A stretch of 64,000 nt of DNA from Opitutales bacterium (GCA_029254745.1 JAQWWZ010000049.1:1-64000), one strand, 5' to 3'; numbered from the stretch's first letter, positions 1-9,385 are shown. Notes: generated from the letters alone by a model not told the origin. A program made the numbers and translations.

Positions 1-141
1 CCCAAGGATTGGATGTGGTTCGACAACTACCCCTGGGTCTATTCCAGCGAGTTGCAGGAATGGCTCTATTTTTATCCCTCCGGTAGTAAGCTCCTGTATT
101 ACAGTAATAAGAACAAAGCATGGCGGGAATTTCAGCCGTAA
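1..141 (+). CDS. C-terminal end of a Trp/Tyr-rich repeat protein (partial)
   Basis: Frame 1 is open from the window edge to a TAA at 139-141 and encodes about 46 residues. The fragment is packed with aromatic residues (WMWFDNYPWVY, EWLYFYPSGSKLLYY, KAWREF). The same style of Trp/Tyr repeat forms the C terminus of the protein at 18022-18801. In Opitutia such repeats close many secreted or surface proteins, so this is probably the tail of a larger exported protein whose main domain lies outside the window. Its function cannot be stated. The 95 bases that follow hold no gene. Confidence 0.7.
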   Translation, partial: PKDWMWFDNYPWVYSSELQEWLYFYPSGSKLLYYSNKNKAWREFQP

Positions 142-236
142 AGTAGGCCTAAATTTTGGGATCCTACCAAATGCTGGTTAGTTAAAAAATCAGTCTTTGC
201 TTTGCATGTATGGTTTGATCAACTAAGATAAAAAGC

Positions 237-752
237 ATGCACTATTTACAATACGCATTATTGACTGTCGCCTGTTGGGGAACCTATGGGGTTTGTATGC
301 ACATTGGCTCCAGCAATATGGGAGATAAGGAAAACGGGAGAATCATGGCTTTTCTCTGGGTGGGCCTTGCCTATTTTCTGACCGCGGTAGTTGCCCCCCT
401 AATTATCCTAAAATTCAAGGGGGGGAATATTGCCTTTTGGACATTTCCGACCAAGGGATGGCAGTGGTCTTTATTCGCTGGCACCCTTGGAGCGATTGGT
501 GCGTTGGGTGTATTGCTGGCTTTTGGGAAAATGCCATCCCCTGCGTATGTGCCCGTAATCATGTCGGTTATTTTTGCTGGGGCTCCCATTGTGAATGCGA
601 TTGTAAGTACAACGAAAGAGGGTAACTGGTCGTTTGTAAAATTGCCTTTTGTCCTGGGTATCGCTCTGGCTGCAGTGGGGGGGTACTTGGCCACCAAGTA
701 TGCACCAAAGCCTCCAAATTCTCCTCCCCCGGTAGCTGTGTCTGATTCCTGA
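237..752 (+). CDS. DMT/EamA-like integral membrane protein
   Basis: A 171-residue, very hydrophobic protein with about five membrane segments, starting near residues 5, 37, 78, 103 and 136. The short Gly/Pro-containing helices (VACWGTYGV, GAIGALGVLLAFGKMPSPAYV) resemble one half of an EamA or drug/metabolite transporter. Full DMT carriers have ten helices, so this would have to work as a dimer or with a partner. The C terminus is a Pro-rich cytoplasmic tail (APKPPNSPPP). It is followed after about 25 bases by the CoA-ligase-like gene and may be co-transcribed with it. The substrate is unknown. Confidence 0.6.
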   Translation: MHYLQYALLTVACWGTYGVCMHIGSSNMGDKENGRIMAFLWVGLAYFLTAVVAPLIILKFKGGNIAFWTFPTKGWQWSLFAGTLGAIGALGVLLAFGKMPSPAYVPVIMSVIFAGAPIVNAIVSTTKEGNWSFVKLPFVLGIALAAVGGYLATKYAPKPPNSPPPVAVSDS

Positions 753-777
753 ACTTCATCAAAAGGGGAGGGTGATG

Positions 778-2055
778 ATGGACTCGTCCGGGAACCAGGA
801 AGTGAGAGACAGATGGGAGCGTAAGCGTTGGGCAAGCTTTGCGGAAAATCTTGACCAAGTGGCCGCATCCAATCCTTTTCAGCAAGTACATGTTTCTTCT
901 CTTAGAGAACGTAATCAGTGGTTTGAATTTGGTGACTTTATCAATGCCTGCCCGTTTACAACCAAAGAAGACCTGGCCAGAGATCGGGAGGAAAATAATC
1001 CATATGGAACGAATTTAACTTTTCCTGTATCGGAGTATAAAAAATGTAATCAAACCAGTGGCACTCGTGGTCCCCCCATGACATGGATGGATACCATGGA
1101 TGATTGGCGTTGGATGTTGGGGAATTGGGACCAAGTCCTGGAAGCCGCCGGGGTACAGTCCGGGAGTCGTTGTTATTTTGCTTTTTCTTTTGGCCCATTC
1201 TTAGGTTTTTGGACCGCTTATGACGCGGCCACCCAGAGAGGTTGCATTTGTATCCCAGGTGGTGGTCAAAGTACGCAAAACCGTTTACATACAATATTAG
1301 ACCAACAGGCAGAATATTTATTTTGTACTCCCACTTATGCGAAGCGATTGACTGGTGTAGCCGAAGAGAATGGGGTAGATCTTTCGAGGCATGGACTCAA
1401 GGCAATGATTGTTGCGGGAGAAACTGGAGGTAGCGTTCTTCCTTTGCGGAAACAAATCATAGGAAGTTGGGGGAAGGGGCTGCAAATTCATGACCATTAT
1501 GGGATGACCGAAGTGGGGCCAGTTGCTTTTGAAACTCCAGGGTATGAAGGTGGATTACGAATTATATTGGATAGTTATTTACCCGAGGTCATTGATCCAG
1601 ATAGTACGGATCCAGTAGGGGAGGGAGAGCAGGGAGAATTGGTACTCACGACCTTGGGCCGAGTGGGTTGCCCCGTTTTTCGCTACCGTACAGGAGATTT
1701 GGTCCAGGCCAAGAGTGGAACCGATGAAATGGGATTGCCGACCTTTGATTTACTCGGGGGTATTTTAGGACGAGTGGATGATATGGTTGTGGTCCGTGGA
1801 GTGAATCTATATCCGTCTGCCATCGATGCCATACTGGCTGAATTTCCTGAGATCCTGGAGTATCAGGTGGTCTTCACCAATCATTCATCGATGGTAGAGG
1901 TAGAAATTAGGGTTGAGGTAAGGGTTGAAATTTCTCGCCAATTGGAACAAGTCTTACAGGAAGCATTTTCCCTTCGTATACCGGTAACTGTTATGGAAAA
2001 AGGGAGCCTGCCTCGCCCTGAGATGAAAGCAAACAGATGGATCAAACTGAAGTAA
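778..2055 (+). CDS. Phenylacetate-CoA ligase-like adenylate-forming enzyme
   Basis: A cytoplasmic protein of about 425 residues, the usual size of PaaK-type ligases. Visible adenylation-fold motifs are the Ser/Thr/Gly loop NQTSGTRGPPMTW, the nucleotide motif DHYGMTEVGP, YRTGDLV, and the hinge region GRVDDMVVVRGVNLYPSAID. PaaK homologues activate an aryl or other carboxylic acid with ATP and load it onto CoA. The loop has Arg where TSGTTG is typical, so the acyl substrate is uncertain. GTG 772, ATG 775 and ATG 778 are all in frame. The purine run GGGGAGGG at 765-772 fits ATG 778 best. The gene ends 10 bases before the ABC ATPase gene, which suggests one transcript. Confidence 0.8.
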   Translation: MDSSGNQEVRDRWERKRWASFAENLDQVAASNPFQQVHVSSLRERNQWFEFGDFINACPFTTKEDLARDREENNPYGTNLTFPVSEYKKCNQTSGTRGPPMTWMDTMDDWRWMLGNWDQVLEAAGVQSGSRCYFAFSFGPFLGFWTAYDAATQRGCICIPGGGQSTQNRLHTILDQQAEYLFCTPTYAKRLTGVAEENGVDLSRHGLKAMIVAGETGGSVLPLRKQIIGSWGKGLQIHDHYGMTEVGPVAFETPGYEGGLRIILDSYLPEVIDPDSTDPVGEGEQGELVLTTLGRVGCPVFRYRTGDLVQAKSGTDEMGLPTFDLLGGILGRVDDMVVVRGVNLYPSAIDAILAEFPEILEYQVVFTNHSSMVEVEIRVEVRVEISRQLEQVLQEAFSLRIPVTVMEKGSLPRPEMKANRWIKLK

Positions 2056-2065
2056 ATTTTTGTGT

Positions 2066-2758
2066 ATGAAAAAAATGATCGAAATTTCTAATCTTTCAAA
2101 ATCATTTCCGTCCCCAGGTGGTGAAGAAAAAGTGAATGTATTTTGCGGGGTAAACTTCACACTTGAACAGGGAGAATCAGTTGCCATCTTGGGGCCATCA
2201 GGCTCGGGCAAGAGTACCTTGCTTAATTTGATTGGCCTGCTGGATAAGCCAACAAGCGGCAAGATTGTGGTCGGTGAAAAGGACCTATCTTCTTTATCGG
2301 ACCGAGAAGTGGCAGAATACAGAAATCAAAAAGTTGGTTTTGTTTTTCAGTCTCATCATTTGTTACCATCCTGCACGGTACTTGAGAATGTTATGATCCC
2401 TGCACTTGCGGGCTTTGGTAAACTTACCAAGGATGCCCTACGGAATCGGGCGGCTACACTTTTGGAGGAGGTGGGGCTCGGTCACAGGATGTCTCATTTA
2501 CCTAGCCAAATATCTGGCGGAGAAAGACAAAGAGTGGCAGTGGCAAGAGCCTTGATCAATGAACCATCTGTGTTGTTGGCCGATGAACCAACGGGTGCAT
2601 TGGATAAAAAAAACTCCGACAAATTGATGAACTTATTAAAGCAAGCGAATGAGGACAAAGGGGTAACCTTGTTGATGGTGACCCACTCGAACGATGGAGC
2701 AAATTTAATGAAGCAAGCGTATCATTTTAATGAGGGAAGTTTGTTGCAGGATAGATAA
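2066..2758 (+). CDS. ABC transporter ATP-binding protein, LolD/MacB type
   Basis: This ATPase of about 230 residues has a Walker A GPSGSGKST, Q-loop region VGFVFQSHHLLPSCTVLENV, signature SGGERQRVAVARAL, Walker B VLLADEPTGALD and an H-loop MVTHS. The sequence between the Q-loop and signature is typical of LolD, MacB and FtsE ATPases, which power FtsX-fold permeases rather than channel-type importers. The track begins at a TTG; ATG 2066 or 2075 is more likely. The stop overlaps the start of the giant FtsX permease (TAATG), so the two almost certainly form one complex acting on envelope substrates such as lipoproteins or lipids. Confidence 0.9.
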   Translation: MKKMIEISNLSKSFPSPGGEEKVNVFCGVNFTLEQGESVAILGPSGSGKSTLLNLIGLLDKPTSGKIVVGEKDLSSLSDREVAEYRNQKVGFVFQSHHLLPSCTVLENVMIPALAGFGKLTKDALRNRAATLLEEVGLGHRMSHLPSQISGGERQRVAVARALINEPSVLLADEPTGALDKKNSDKLMNLLKQANEDKGVTLLMVTHSNDGANLMKQAYHFNEGSLLQDR

Positions 2759-5700
2759 TGAGCCTTTGGAGGATAATTTGTAGAAACCTACTTTTCTTTC
2801 GTCGGCATAATTTAGGTATCATACTGGCTGCTGCCTTGTGTGCAGTTGTGCTAACCGGTGCCTTGACTGTTGGCGATTCGGTAGGTTCTACTTTGCGTAA
2901 CATCGCAGAGAAGCGAGTTGGTAAGGGGGAAGTCGCCATACTTTCCCCCGACGGGTTTTTTCAGGAAAATTTGGCAGACAGAATACAGGGAAATCTCAAA
3001 AACAGGAAGGTTTCAGTGGCCCCACTAGTTTTAACCCGGGGTACACTTTCCAGTCCAGATGGTTCCATTCGAGTATCCAATGTTCAAGTACTTGGGGTTG
3101 ATGAAAGGTTTTGGAGACTAGCACCAAATTTGCAAGATACCCCGATTGGCAAAGAGGGTGACCAAATTAATTCTTCCTCGTGGAATCCTGATACTTTTTT
3201 TGTAAATCAAAGATTGGGTAAGAGATTAAACCATGCCAGTCAGGGTCGGCTTATTTTAAGAATGGAAGAACCCAGCCTGTTTTCAAGAGATGCCCCTTTA
3301 TCTGGAGAGAGGGATAATAAGTTTATTTCCATGAACCAAGAATTGGGGGAAATCATAGCGGCGGATGGATTTGGTAGTTTTGGCCTTCAGGGGAATCAGA
3401 ATGAGCCTCTTACTGTTTTTGTTTCCCTGCAAGCATTACAAAAGAAATTATTTAGATCCTTGGATGAAGTTAGCGGAAATGTCAGGTTCGCTAATTTCTT
3501 ATTGATAGGCGGAAGTGATCAGAGTGAGGTGGATATTATACTGGCAAAAGAGGTAATGGATAAATGCTGGTCCCTCAGCGATGCTGGCATCGAAATTAAA
3601 GAATTACCTGCCAGGGCTGAATGGAGCATCCGCACCCGTCAGGTTTTTCTTTCTGATCGATTAGTAAGCCAAGCAAAAAGAGTAAGTAAAAAATCCGCGG
3701 GTGTCTTAACTTATCTGGTCAATGCGATCGAAAAAAAGAAAGACAAGAATGAGAGTGCCTTGATTCCATACTCAATGATAAGTGCGGTGGAGCCCAAAAG
3801 TGTAGACTTTTTACAGAGTGATTGGGAAGACGATTCCATTGCCTTAAATCAATGGGCGGCTCATGACTTAAATGCGTCTCTTGGGGACTCTATAAGCTTG
3901 TCCTATTACACAGTTGGGGAAAGGCGAAAACTGGAGGAATCTTCCAGGGGATTTATTTTGAAAAAAATTCTGCCAATGCCAGATAGCATTTCAGAAAATC
4001 AGGAAAGTGGATGGACTCCGCGTTTCCCGGGTTTAAGTGATGCTGAGTCCTGTGGTGATTGGAATACAGGTATCCCAATCGTTCATGAGGTTCGGACAAA
4101 GGATGAAGATTATTGGGATGAGTACCGAGGTACGCCCAAGGGATTTATTTCCCTCCGGGCAGGCCAGGAAATGTGGGGAAACCGATGGGGATCATTAACA
4201 GGATTAAGGCTAAGTAAAAGTGAGGGATCACGGGAAGAAATTGCGGACCGTCTTCGAAAGTTTTTAGGACCAGAGGATGCGGGTCTGATCATTCGAGACA
4301 TCAAGGCAGATGCCACCGAGTCGACAGAATCTCCGGTTGACTTTGGGCAATTATTTATGGGTTTTAGTTTTTTTGTTATTCTTGCCGCATTGGCGATTAC
4401 AGGGATGATCTTTACCTTTTCCATGGAGCAGCGAAGCCAGCAAATTGGACTTTTCCGAGCACTTGGTTTACGAACGAAAGTAATTCGATTCATTTTTCTG
4501 GGAGAAGGCTTACTTGTTTCAATAATGGGGTCAGCTCTAGGGGTTCTATTAGCCTCTAGCTACGGTAAAATAATTTTAAATTTATTGAGCGGGCAATGGA
4601 GTGGTGCAGTTTCTGGTACCAGTTTTACATATGACGCCACCCTGATTTCTATGTTGAAGGGGGGGATGTTAGCCACCCTTATTTGTTTTCTTGCCATGGC
4701 AGGCGCAACCAAGAAATTGTTTAAACTTGAGCCGAGAGAGCTCTTACAGAGTGGGGGTCAAATCTTTCCTTTAAGCACGGTAGGGATTTCGGTTCGATGG
4801 AAAAAATATCGCTGGGCAGGTGTAATATGCCTGTTATGTTCCGTTTTCCTTATTTATAACATTGGCATCTCTAACGGGCTTTCTTCCCTTGCATTTTTTG
4901 GGGCCGGAGCCTTGGTTCTCGTTGGAGGCCTTTTCTTAATGAGTGCACAACTAGCCAGTGAGACTCAGGGTCAAAGAGAAATCTCAGAAATCTCTGACCT
5001 TAACCGTAGAAATATGGGCAGAAGAATGGGGCGCAGTCTTGTGACTGTGGGCTCTATGGCTGCAGGAACATTTCTTGTGGTAAGCACGGGTGCATTTCGC
5101 AAGCCTGGCAACATAGCGACCGAAGATTTTAGTTCAGGCACTGGAGGATTTGCATACTGGGGGGAAAGTGCTAGCCCCATTTATGATGACCTTAATGGAT
5201 TGGAAGCTATTGAGCTTTATGATTTGAACAAAAGTCTTGTAAGAAATACCAAAATTATTCCTCTTCGCTTGCGAGATGGTGATGATGCCAGCTGTCTCAA
5301 TTTAAACAAAGCACTGCGACCTAAGATCTTTGGAGTAAACTTAAGTGATTTCAAAAACCGCTTTCAATTTGTTGACGGAAATTGGTCAAGTTTGAATCGG
5401 CAAATAGGTGGCGGTGTAGTGCCAGCTGTCGTTGATCAAAATACATTGCTGTGGGCACTCAAAAAGAGCCTTGGCGATCGAATGCAATTTATGAATGGCG
5501 AAGGGATTTCCTTTGAGGTTGAACTGGTTGGCTCACTGAAAGGGTCTATGTTGCAAGGTGTGCTTCTCATAAAGGAAGAAGATTTCCTTAATAAATTTAG
5601 CCAGCAGGGGGGGTACCGAAGTTTCATGTTATCCGGCAAAAAAGAAGATGCACGAAAAGTAGCCCGTCATTTGGAGGATAGGATGTACCAATATGGTGTA

Positions 5701-6132
5701 GAGTTTTGTGATTCAGGAGAAAAGCTAGCAGAGTTACAGAAAGTGGAAAATACCTACCTTTCAATTTTTCAAGGTCTTGGTGGTCTAGGTATGCTCATTG
5801 GTACATGCGGCCTTGGTTTAGTAGTTGTACGAAATCTTATGGAAAGAACCCAGGAATTTGCACTTTTTGAAGCTCTCGGATATCAACTGACTGAGATTCG
5901 TAAACATGTATTTTGGGAGCATGCCAGACTTGCGTTTTGGGGGATTGCTCTTGGTTCACTTTCAGCGGTCACCGGGATCGCTCCTGCTTTAGTAGGCGAG
6001 GGAATGGGGGATTCGGGTTTAAGTTTTCTTTGGTTTTTTACCGCACTTGCATGTCTTGCTTTTTTATGGATCAGGGTGGCGGTTTTCTTACCCTTACGGG
6101 CAAGTCAGCTTCATTTTTTGAGAAATGAATAA
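2758..6132 (+). CDS. Very large FtsX-family ABC permease
   Basis: 1124 residues, compared with roughly 400 for LolC/LolE and 650 for MacB. An N-terminal membrane helix (LGIILAAALCAVVLTGALTVGDSVGSTL starts near residue 20) leads into an extracytoplasmic region of about 500 residues. A first FtsX block of helices follows near 535-670, then a middle pair near 685-730, a second extracytoplasmic region, and a final block near 1010-1115 (LGGLGMLIGTCGLGLVVVRNL; ALFEALGYQ). The duplicated FtsX architecture suits a single-chain permease that works with the preceding ATPase. Homologues extract or export envelope lipoproteins or peptides. The substrate here is unknown. Confidence 0.8.
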   Translation: MSLWRIICRNLLFFRRHNLGIILAAALCAVVLTGALTVGDSVGSTLRNIAEKRVGKGEVAILSPDGFFQENLADRIQGNLKNRKVSVAPLVLTRGTLSSPDGSIRVSNVQVLGVDERFWRLAPNLQDTPIGKEGDQINSSSWNPDTFFVNQRLGKRLNHASQGRLILRMEEPSLFSRDAPLSGERDNKFISMNQELGEIIAADGFGSFGLQGNQNEPLTVFVSLQALQKKLFRSLDEVSGNVRFANFLLIGGSDQSEVDIILAKEVMDKCWSLSDAGIEIKELPARAEWSIRTRQVFLSDRLVSQAKRVSKKSAGVLTYLVNAIEKKKDKNESALIPYSMISAVEPKSVDFLQSDWEDDSIALNQWAAHDLNASLGDSISLSYYTVGERRKLEESSRGFILKKILPMPDSISENQESGWTPRFPGLSDAESCGDWNTGIPIVHEVRTKDEDYWDEYRGTPKGFISLRAGQEMWGNRWGSLTGLRLSKSEGSREEIADRLRKFLGPEDAGLIIRDIKADATESTESPVDFGQLFMGFSFFVILAALAITGMIFTFSMEQRSQQIGLFRALGLRTKVIRFIFLGEGLLVSIMGSALGVLLASSYGKIILNLLSGQWSGAVSGTSFTYDATLISMLKGGMLATLICFLAMAGATKKLFKLEPRELLQSGGQIFPLSTVGISVRWKKYRWAGVICLLCSVFLIYNIGISNGLSSLAFFGAGALVLVGGLFLMSAQLASETQGQREISEISDLNRRNMGRRMGRSLVTVGSMAAGTFLVVSTGAFRKPGNIATEDFSSGTGGFAYWGESASPIYDDLNGLEAIELYDLNKSLVRNTKIIPLRLRDGDDASCLNLNKALRPKIFGVNLSDFKNRFQFVDGNWSSLNRQIGGGVVPAVVDQNTLLWALKKSLGDRMQFMNGEGISFEVELVGSLKGSMLQGVLLIKEEDFLNKFSQQGGYRSFMLSGKKEDARKVARHLEDRMYQYGVEFCDSGEKLAELQKVENTYLSIFQGLGGLGMLIGTCGLGLVVVRNLMERTQEFALFEALGYQLTEIRKHVFWEHARLAFWGIALGSLSAVTGIAPALVGEGMGDSGLSFLWFFTALACLAFLWIRVAVFLPLRASQLHFLRNE

Positions 6133-6874
6133 ATTTGGATTCCAGCGCTTTCTGAACGCAATGAGGTGTCTGTTCTTTGCCTTGTATTTATTGATTGGAC
6201 ATTCATGTCGTCAACCGGGTGAACGGGTTAAGAATTATCCGCCCAGCCCTGTACAAAATACCCCATTGATAGAAACAATACCGATTGTGGCTCAGGAAGA
6301 ATGGAAACTTGAATTTTCTGAGGAATTTTCTGATAGCATAATAGGGCAAGAGCCTGAAACACTATTTATTTTAGACGGAGCTTACACTGTTCAAGCCCAC
6401 AAGGAACGAGATAAAGTCTTGGCATTGCCAGGTACGCCCACGGGGGATTACGGTGTACTTTTCGGGCGAAAAATCAAAGAAAAAGCTCTTGAGTTGCGTT
6501 TTTCATTTTTTTCTACCTCACAAGGTCGTCGTATGCCTTCTGTGGCTGCAAGTATTGGCGGTGTTCGGGGGCTCCGACTCCGTCTTAACCCTGCCGCCCG
6601 CAACCTTGCTTTGTCCTTGGACGAAGTATTCCTTACAGAAATTCCATTTACTTGGAGGGGTAATCAGTGGTGGTCGGTTCGTTTTCAAGTCATCCCAGCT
6701 GGCGAAGTGCAGGCAAAAGTTAAGTTATGGCCATCGGCCGAACAAGAACCTGTAAGTTGGGCGTTTACTAAGTTTTTTAAGGTTGAGTATAAAGGTGGGA
6801 AATGCGCCTTATGGGGATTCCCCTATGCCGGTACATCCATTCTTTTTGACGACATCAGTATATTATCAAAGTAA
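6125..6874 (+). CDS. Probable lipoprotein with a jelly-roll-like domain
   Basis: 249 residues. The ATG overlaps the end of the FtsX permease gene by 8 bases, so translation is likely coupled. The N terminus has a hydrophobic stretch ending at Cys (LFFALYLLIGHSC), which reads as a lipoprotein signal although the lipobox (GHSC) is imperfect. From about residue 60 the protein is beta-rich (WKLEFSEEFSD, GDYGVLFGRK, WWSVRFQV, ILFDDISI), resembling the concanavalin-like fold seen in planctomycete and verrucomicrobial lipoproteins, but no catalytic residues are evident. Its position suggests it is a client or accessory factor of the ABC module upstream. Confidence 0.55.
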   Translation: MNKFGFQRFLNAMRCLFFALYLLIGHSCRQPGERVKNYPPSPVQNTPLIETIPIVAQEEWKLEFSEEFSDSIIGQEPETLFILDGAYTVQAHKERDKVLALPGTPTGDYGVLFGRKIKEKALELRFSFFSTSQGRRMPSVAASIGGVRGLRLRLNPAARNLALSLDEVFLTEIPFTWRGNQWWSVRFQVIPAGEVQAKVKLWPSAEQEPVSWAFTKFFKVEYKGGKCALWGFPYAGTSILFDDISILSK

Positions 6875-6905
6875 AAACTTTATAAGTTCAGAAATTTAGG
6901 ACTTA

Positions 6906-8000
6906 TTGTCACAAGATCTTTTTTGGCGTACTAAACTCCGTATTTATGCCATGTTTGGTAAGCATTTCTTGCTTTCTAAAATGAGTGGAATTTTGTATAA
7001 GGAAGAATTGCCCGTGTATAATCTAAACCGAGTTTTTTTACTATCATTCGGAATCATTTGTCTTATATTGATTCCGTTTTTTTGGGGAGCAGTTCATTTT
7101 TTAGATTATATTGCTTTTGAGAATTTCATTGTTCGACTTACTTCATCTAAATTTGTGGGTTACCCTATTCCTGAACTTGTTGGCTCTAGTAATCAGGTAC
7201 CCTTACAAGAAAATATTTCTCATTTCAAAAATATATTTGTTAGCCTTCTTTCTTTTTACGGTATTTTTCTAATTTCTATAAGTTATGTGCCGACATCAGG
7301 GAAAAGGTGGAAACTATTTTCACTATCTCTCGGCTTTCCTCTTTTATTTATCCTTTTTGGATTATGGCTAAAGTTCATCAATGATGATCACATTATTGGA
7401 ACATTCGAAAAACAACAACTTTTCCAATTTACTTACATTCTTATTATCGCGACAACCTGCTGTTTTTTTATTGGTTTCCGTAAACCTAGAATCAAAAATC
7501 GTAAAAAAGCTCAGGCTAAACCCTACATAACAATTGATAAAGTCTCCCCAGCCGAGAAAAGTCAGATAGTACCACCTTCTACGGATTTAACATTAAATGA
7601 TGATGAACCCTCTGGTGAGGAGGAATTGAAGCAAGAGTCTAAAGAAGTAAATGGGAGCGGACCTGAGGAAATTCCTATGACAGAAAATATGGCTGAACCT
7701 TTGAATGAAGAAGGAAATGGCAATCAATTAGATGGAGTTACACCCGAAGGCTTGCAGGAAGAATTGCAGGAAAGCTCAGACCAAATTGATGAGCTTGAAA
7801 ACAGTGTTGAAGTTAAGACTGAGGAAGAAGTGCAGCGAAATGTTGAAAATGTTTTACCACCCCAGGAAATTGTTCCCCCTGGTGAAAATATACTTCCTCC
7901 CCTGGAATCTTACGAACCAAGCGAAGAAGCTTTCCCTCAAGAAGAATCTGTCGGGGATGGGAGCAAGGTGGTTGCTGAGGCAGCCGGAAAACCTAATTAA
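6906..8000 (+). CDS. Membrane protein with acidic Pro/Glu-rich tail
   Basis: The track start is a TTG preceded by TTAGGA; ATG 6951 and ATG 6981 are alternatives. Four membrane helices are visible: VFLLSFGIICLILIPFFWG, the segment around SLLSFYGIFLISISYV, LGFPLLFILFGLW, and FTYILIIATTCCFFIGF. After about residue 195 comes a basic stretch (KNRKKAQAK) and then some 170 residues of low-complexity acidic sequence with Glu, Pro, Gln and Asn (VLPPQEIVPPGENILPPLE). By the positive-inside rule the tail is probably cytoplasmic. I do not recognise the family. It lies 8 bases upstream of the next gene and probably shares its transcript. Confidence 0.5.
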   Translation: MSQDLFWRTKLRIYAMFGKHFLLSKMSGILYKEELPVYNLNRVFLLSFGIICLILIPFFWGAVHFLDYIAFENFIVRLTSSKFVGYPIPELVGSSNQVPLQENISHFKNIFVSLLSFYGIFLISISYVPTSGKRWKLFSLSLGFPLLFILFGLWLKFINDDHIIGTFEKQQLFQFTYILIIATTCCFFIGFRKPRIKNRKKAQAKPYITIDKVSPAEKSQIVPPSTDLTLNDDEPSGEEELKQESKEVNGSGPEEIPMTENMAEPLNEEGNGNQLDGVTPEGLQEELQESSDQIDELENSVEVKTEEEVQRNVENVLPPQEIVPPGENILPPLESYEPSEEAFPQEESVGDGSKVVAEAAGKPN

Positions 8001-8008
8001 TACTTGGA

Positions 8009-9385
8009 ATGAAATCGTTTATTTCTACCTTACTTGGATTAACTTTACTCGTTTTTACTTTAATTATTTTAGAGGGAGCCTGTTTTCGTCTCGTAGAGAA
8101 TTATGCAAACTCTAGGTTGGAATTTGCTTGGGGTAAACCGGGGCAGGGAATGTTTCATTCTGTCCTTAAAAAGCTTCCTTTAGATCATTTTATTCCTCCA
8201 CCCGGTCCACTTTTATCACCATCGGCAAGGATGCACTTAGAAGATCAGTATGCAACTTCCCTCATGAGCTTTGGTCGGGCGACACGCGATCGTTTGCAGG
8301 AAGAGCTTGAAACCTCAGTTGACCCCCTTGCCGCTTTTGAAATAAAAGATATTGGCGTCGCCAAACATGTTGTTTTACCGGGTCTGCAAATCTCAGCTAC
8401 CTTAAAAGAAGTAAAGATGAAGATGGCTCGAAGGGTTGGCGATCCAATGGAGTATGCCAAGGGTATGGTCATGCGGGTGGTTACCTCCAAAGAAAAACAC
8501 ATCTTAGAAGAAGAATTTGCCCGTTTAGAAACTGTTTTCAAATTTATCCTGGAAAAAGGACTTGCCTGTGCCGTGATCTCCGCTTCTTCACCCCAGGAAC
8601 TTGTGAGCATTTCGAGGAATTTAACTCGGCAAAACCCAATGATTGCTCGAGATTTATATGTATGGGGAGATGATGAAGCAGCCGATATTATTTTAGAGGT
8701 TGTGCAAGGAAATCCAGCCTTATTTCAAACGATAATGGCATGTAACCCGCAAGCCATTCCTGCTCCTCGTGTAAAAGGCATGCCTTGGATTCTTATGGGG
8801 ATTCCTTCAGCCAATGAATATAACGACGAAAAGCTTTTAGAGTTTCTTTCATGGGTGGATCGAGGACGTGATGCAGATAAGCTTTATCCATCAAGGCTTG
8901 GTGGATTACTCAGGGTTTATGAAAAAGAAAACAGATCCGACTTCGAGTCTTTTGCCATCCCTTACCTTTTTGAAAGTTTGGAATATTTTGATCACTCTGA
9001 ATCTCCTCGAGAGGCTCCCGTACAGTTGATCGAGGGAGTGACCGAAATAGACGGATCAACAGTGAATATCGCATTCGATGGTAAAGCAGAGCCTGCCTTT
9101 GATTTATTTTCATTGGAAGAGAAAATGCAGGACATGGAAGAGGGTGACGAAAGTTCACTTGTTAATTTTGCGACATTCGACTGTGAGATTATCCGTGGCT
9201 ATAGACTAATTCATGCAGATGATCGTAATCTTCAAAAGGTCTCAAATCGAGACCTCGTGCTTAAGCTAGGATTAGGTTTTGAACAAATGGGAGATGAAGT
9301 ACTCAAGAAAATTGGTAAGAAAGACCCTTTGTTTTTAAGATTTTATAACTCTTTAAGTGAGGTTCAAGAAACCCCTTTCAATTAA
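8009..9385 (+). CDS. Membrane-anchored protein, possible non-catalytic alpha/beta-hydrolase fold
   Basis: 458 residues with one N-terminal hydrophobic anchor (FISTLLGLTLLVFTLIILEGACF) and the remainder presumably outside the membrane. The middle looks like an alpha/beta hydrolase: an Arg-Asp-Leu-Tyr strand leading to VWGDDEAADIILEVV, then PALFQTIMACNPQAIPAP and PWILMGIPSANEYND. In true esterases the strand enters a G-x-S-x-G nucleophile elbow. Here the equivalent is GDDEA with no Ser, so the domain is probably not an esterase. This fold assignment is inference and weak. No known family name is offered. It follows the membrane protein gene by 8 bases. Confidence 0.45.
   Translation: MKSFISTLLGLTLLVFTLIILEGACFRLVENYANSRLEFAWGKPGQGMFHSVLKKLPLDHFIPPPGPLLSPSARMHLEDQYATSLMSFGRATRDRLQEELETSVDPLAAFEIKDIGVAKHVVLPGLQISATLKEVKMKMARRVGDPMEYAKGMVMRVVTSKEKHILEEEFARLETVFKFILEKGLACAVISASSPQELVSISRNLTRQNPMIARDLYVWGDDEAADIILEVVQGNPALFQTIMACNPQAIPAPRVKGMPWILMGIPSANEYNDEKLLEFLSWVDRGRDADKLYPSRLGGLLRVYEKENRSDFESFAIPYLFESLEYFDHSESPREAPVQLIEGVTEIDGSTVNIAFDGKAEPAFDLFSLEEKMQDMEEGDESSLVNFATFDCEIIRGYRLIHADDRNLQKVSNRDLVLKLGLGFEQMGDEVLKKIGKKDPLFLRFYNSLSEVQETPFN

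Noticed and set aside
371-868. 165-residue minus-strand ORF opposite the DMT-like and ligase genes
   Set aside because: It crosses two real plus-strand genes and is low-complexity Pro/Ser; the plus-strand frames have clear family motifs.
4110-4493. 127-residue minus-strand ORF inside the FtsX permease gene
   Set aside because: Fully internal to a convincing gene; composition is that of a reverse-frame shadow.
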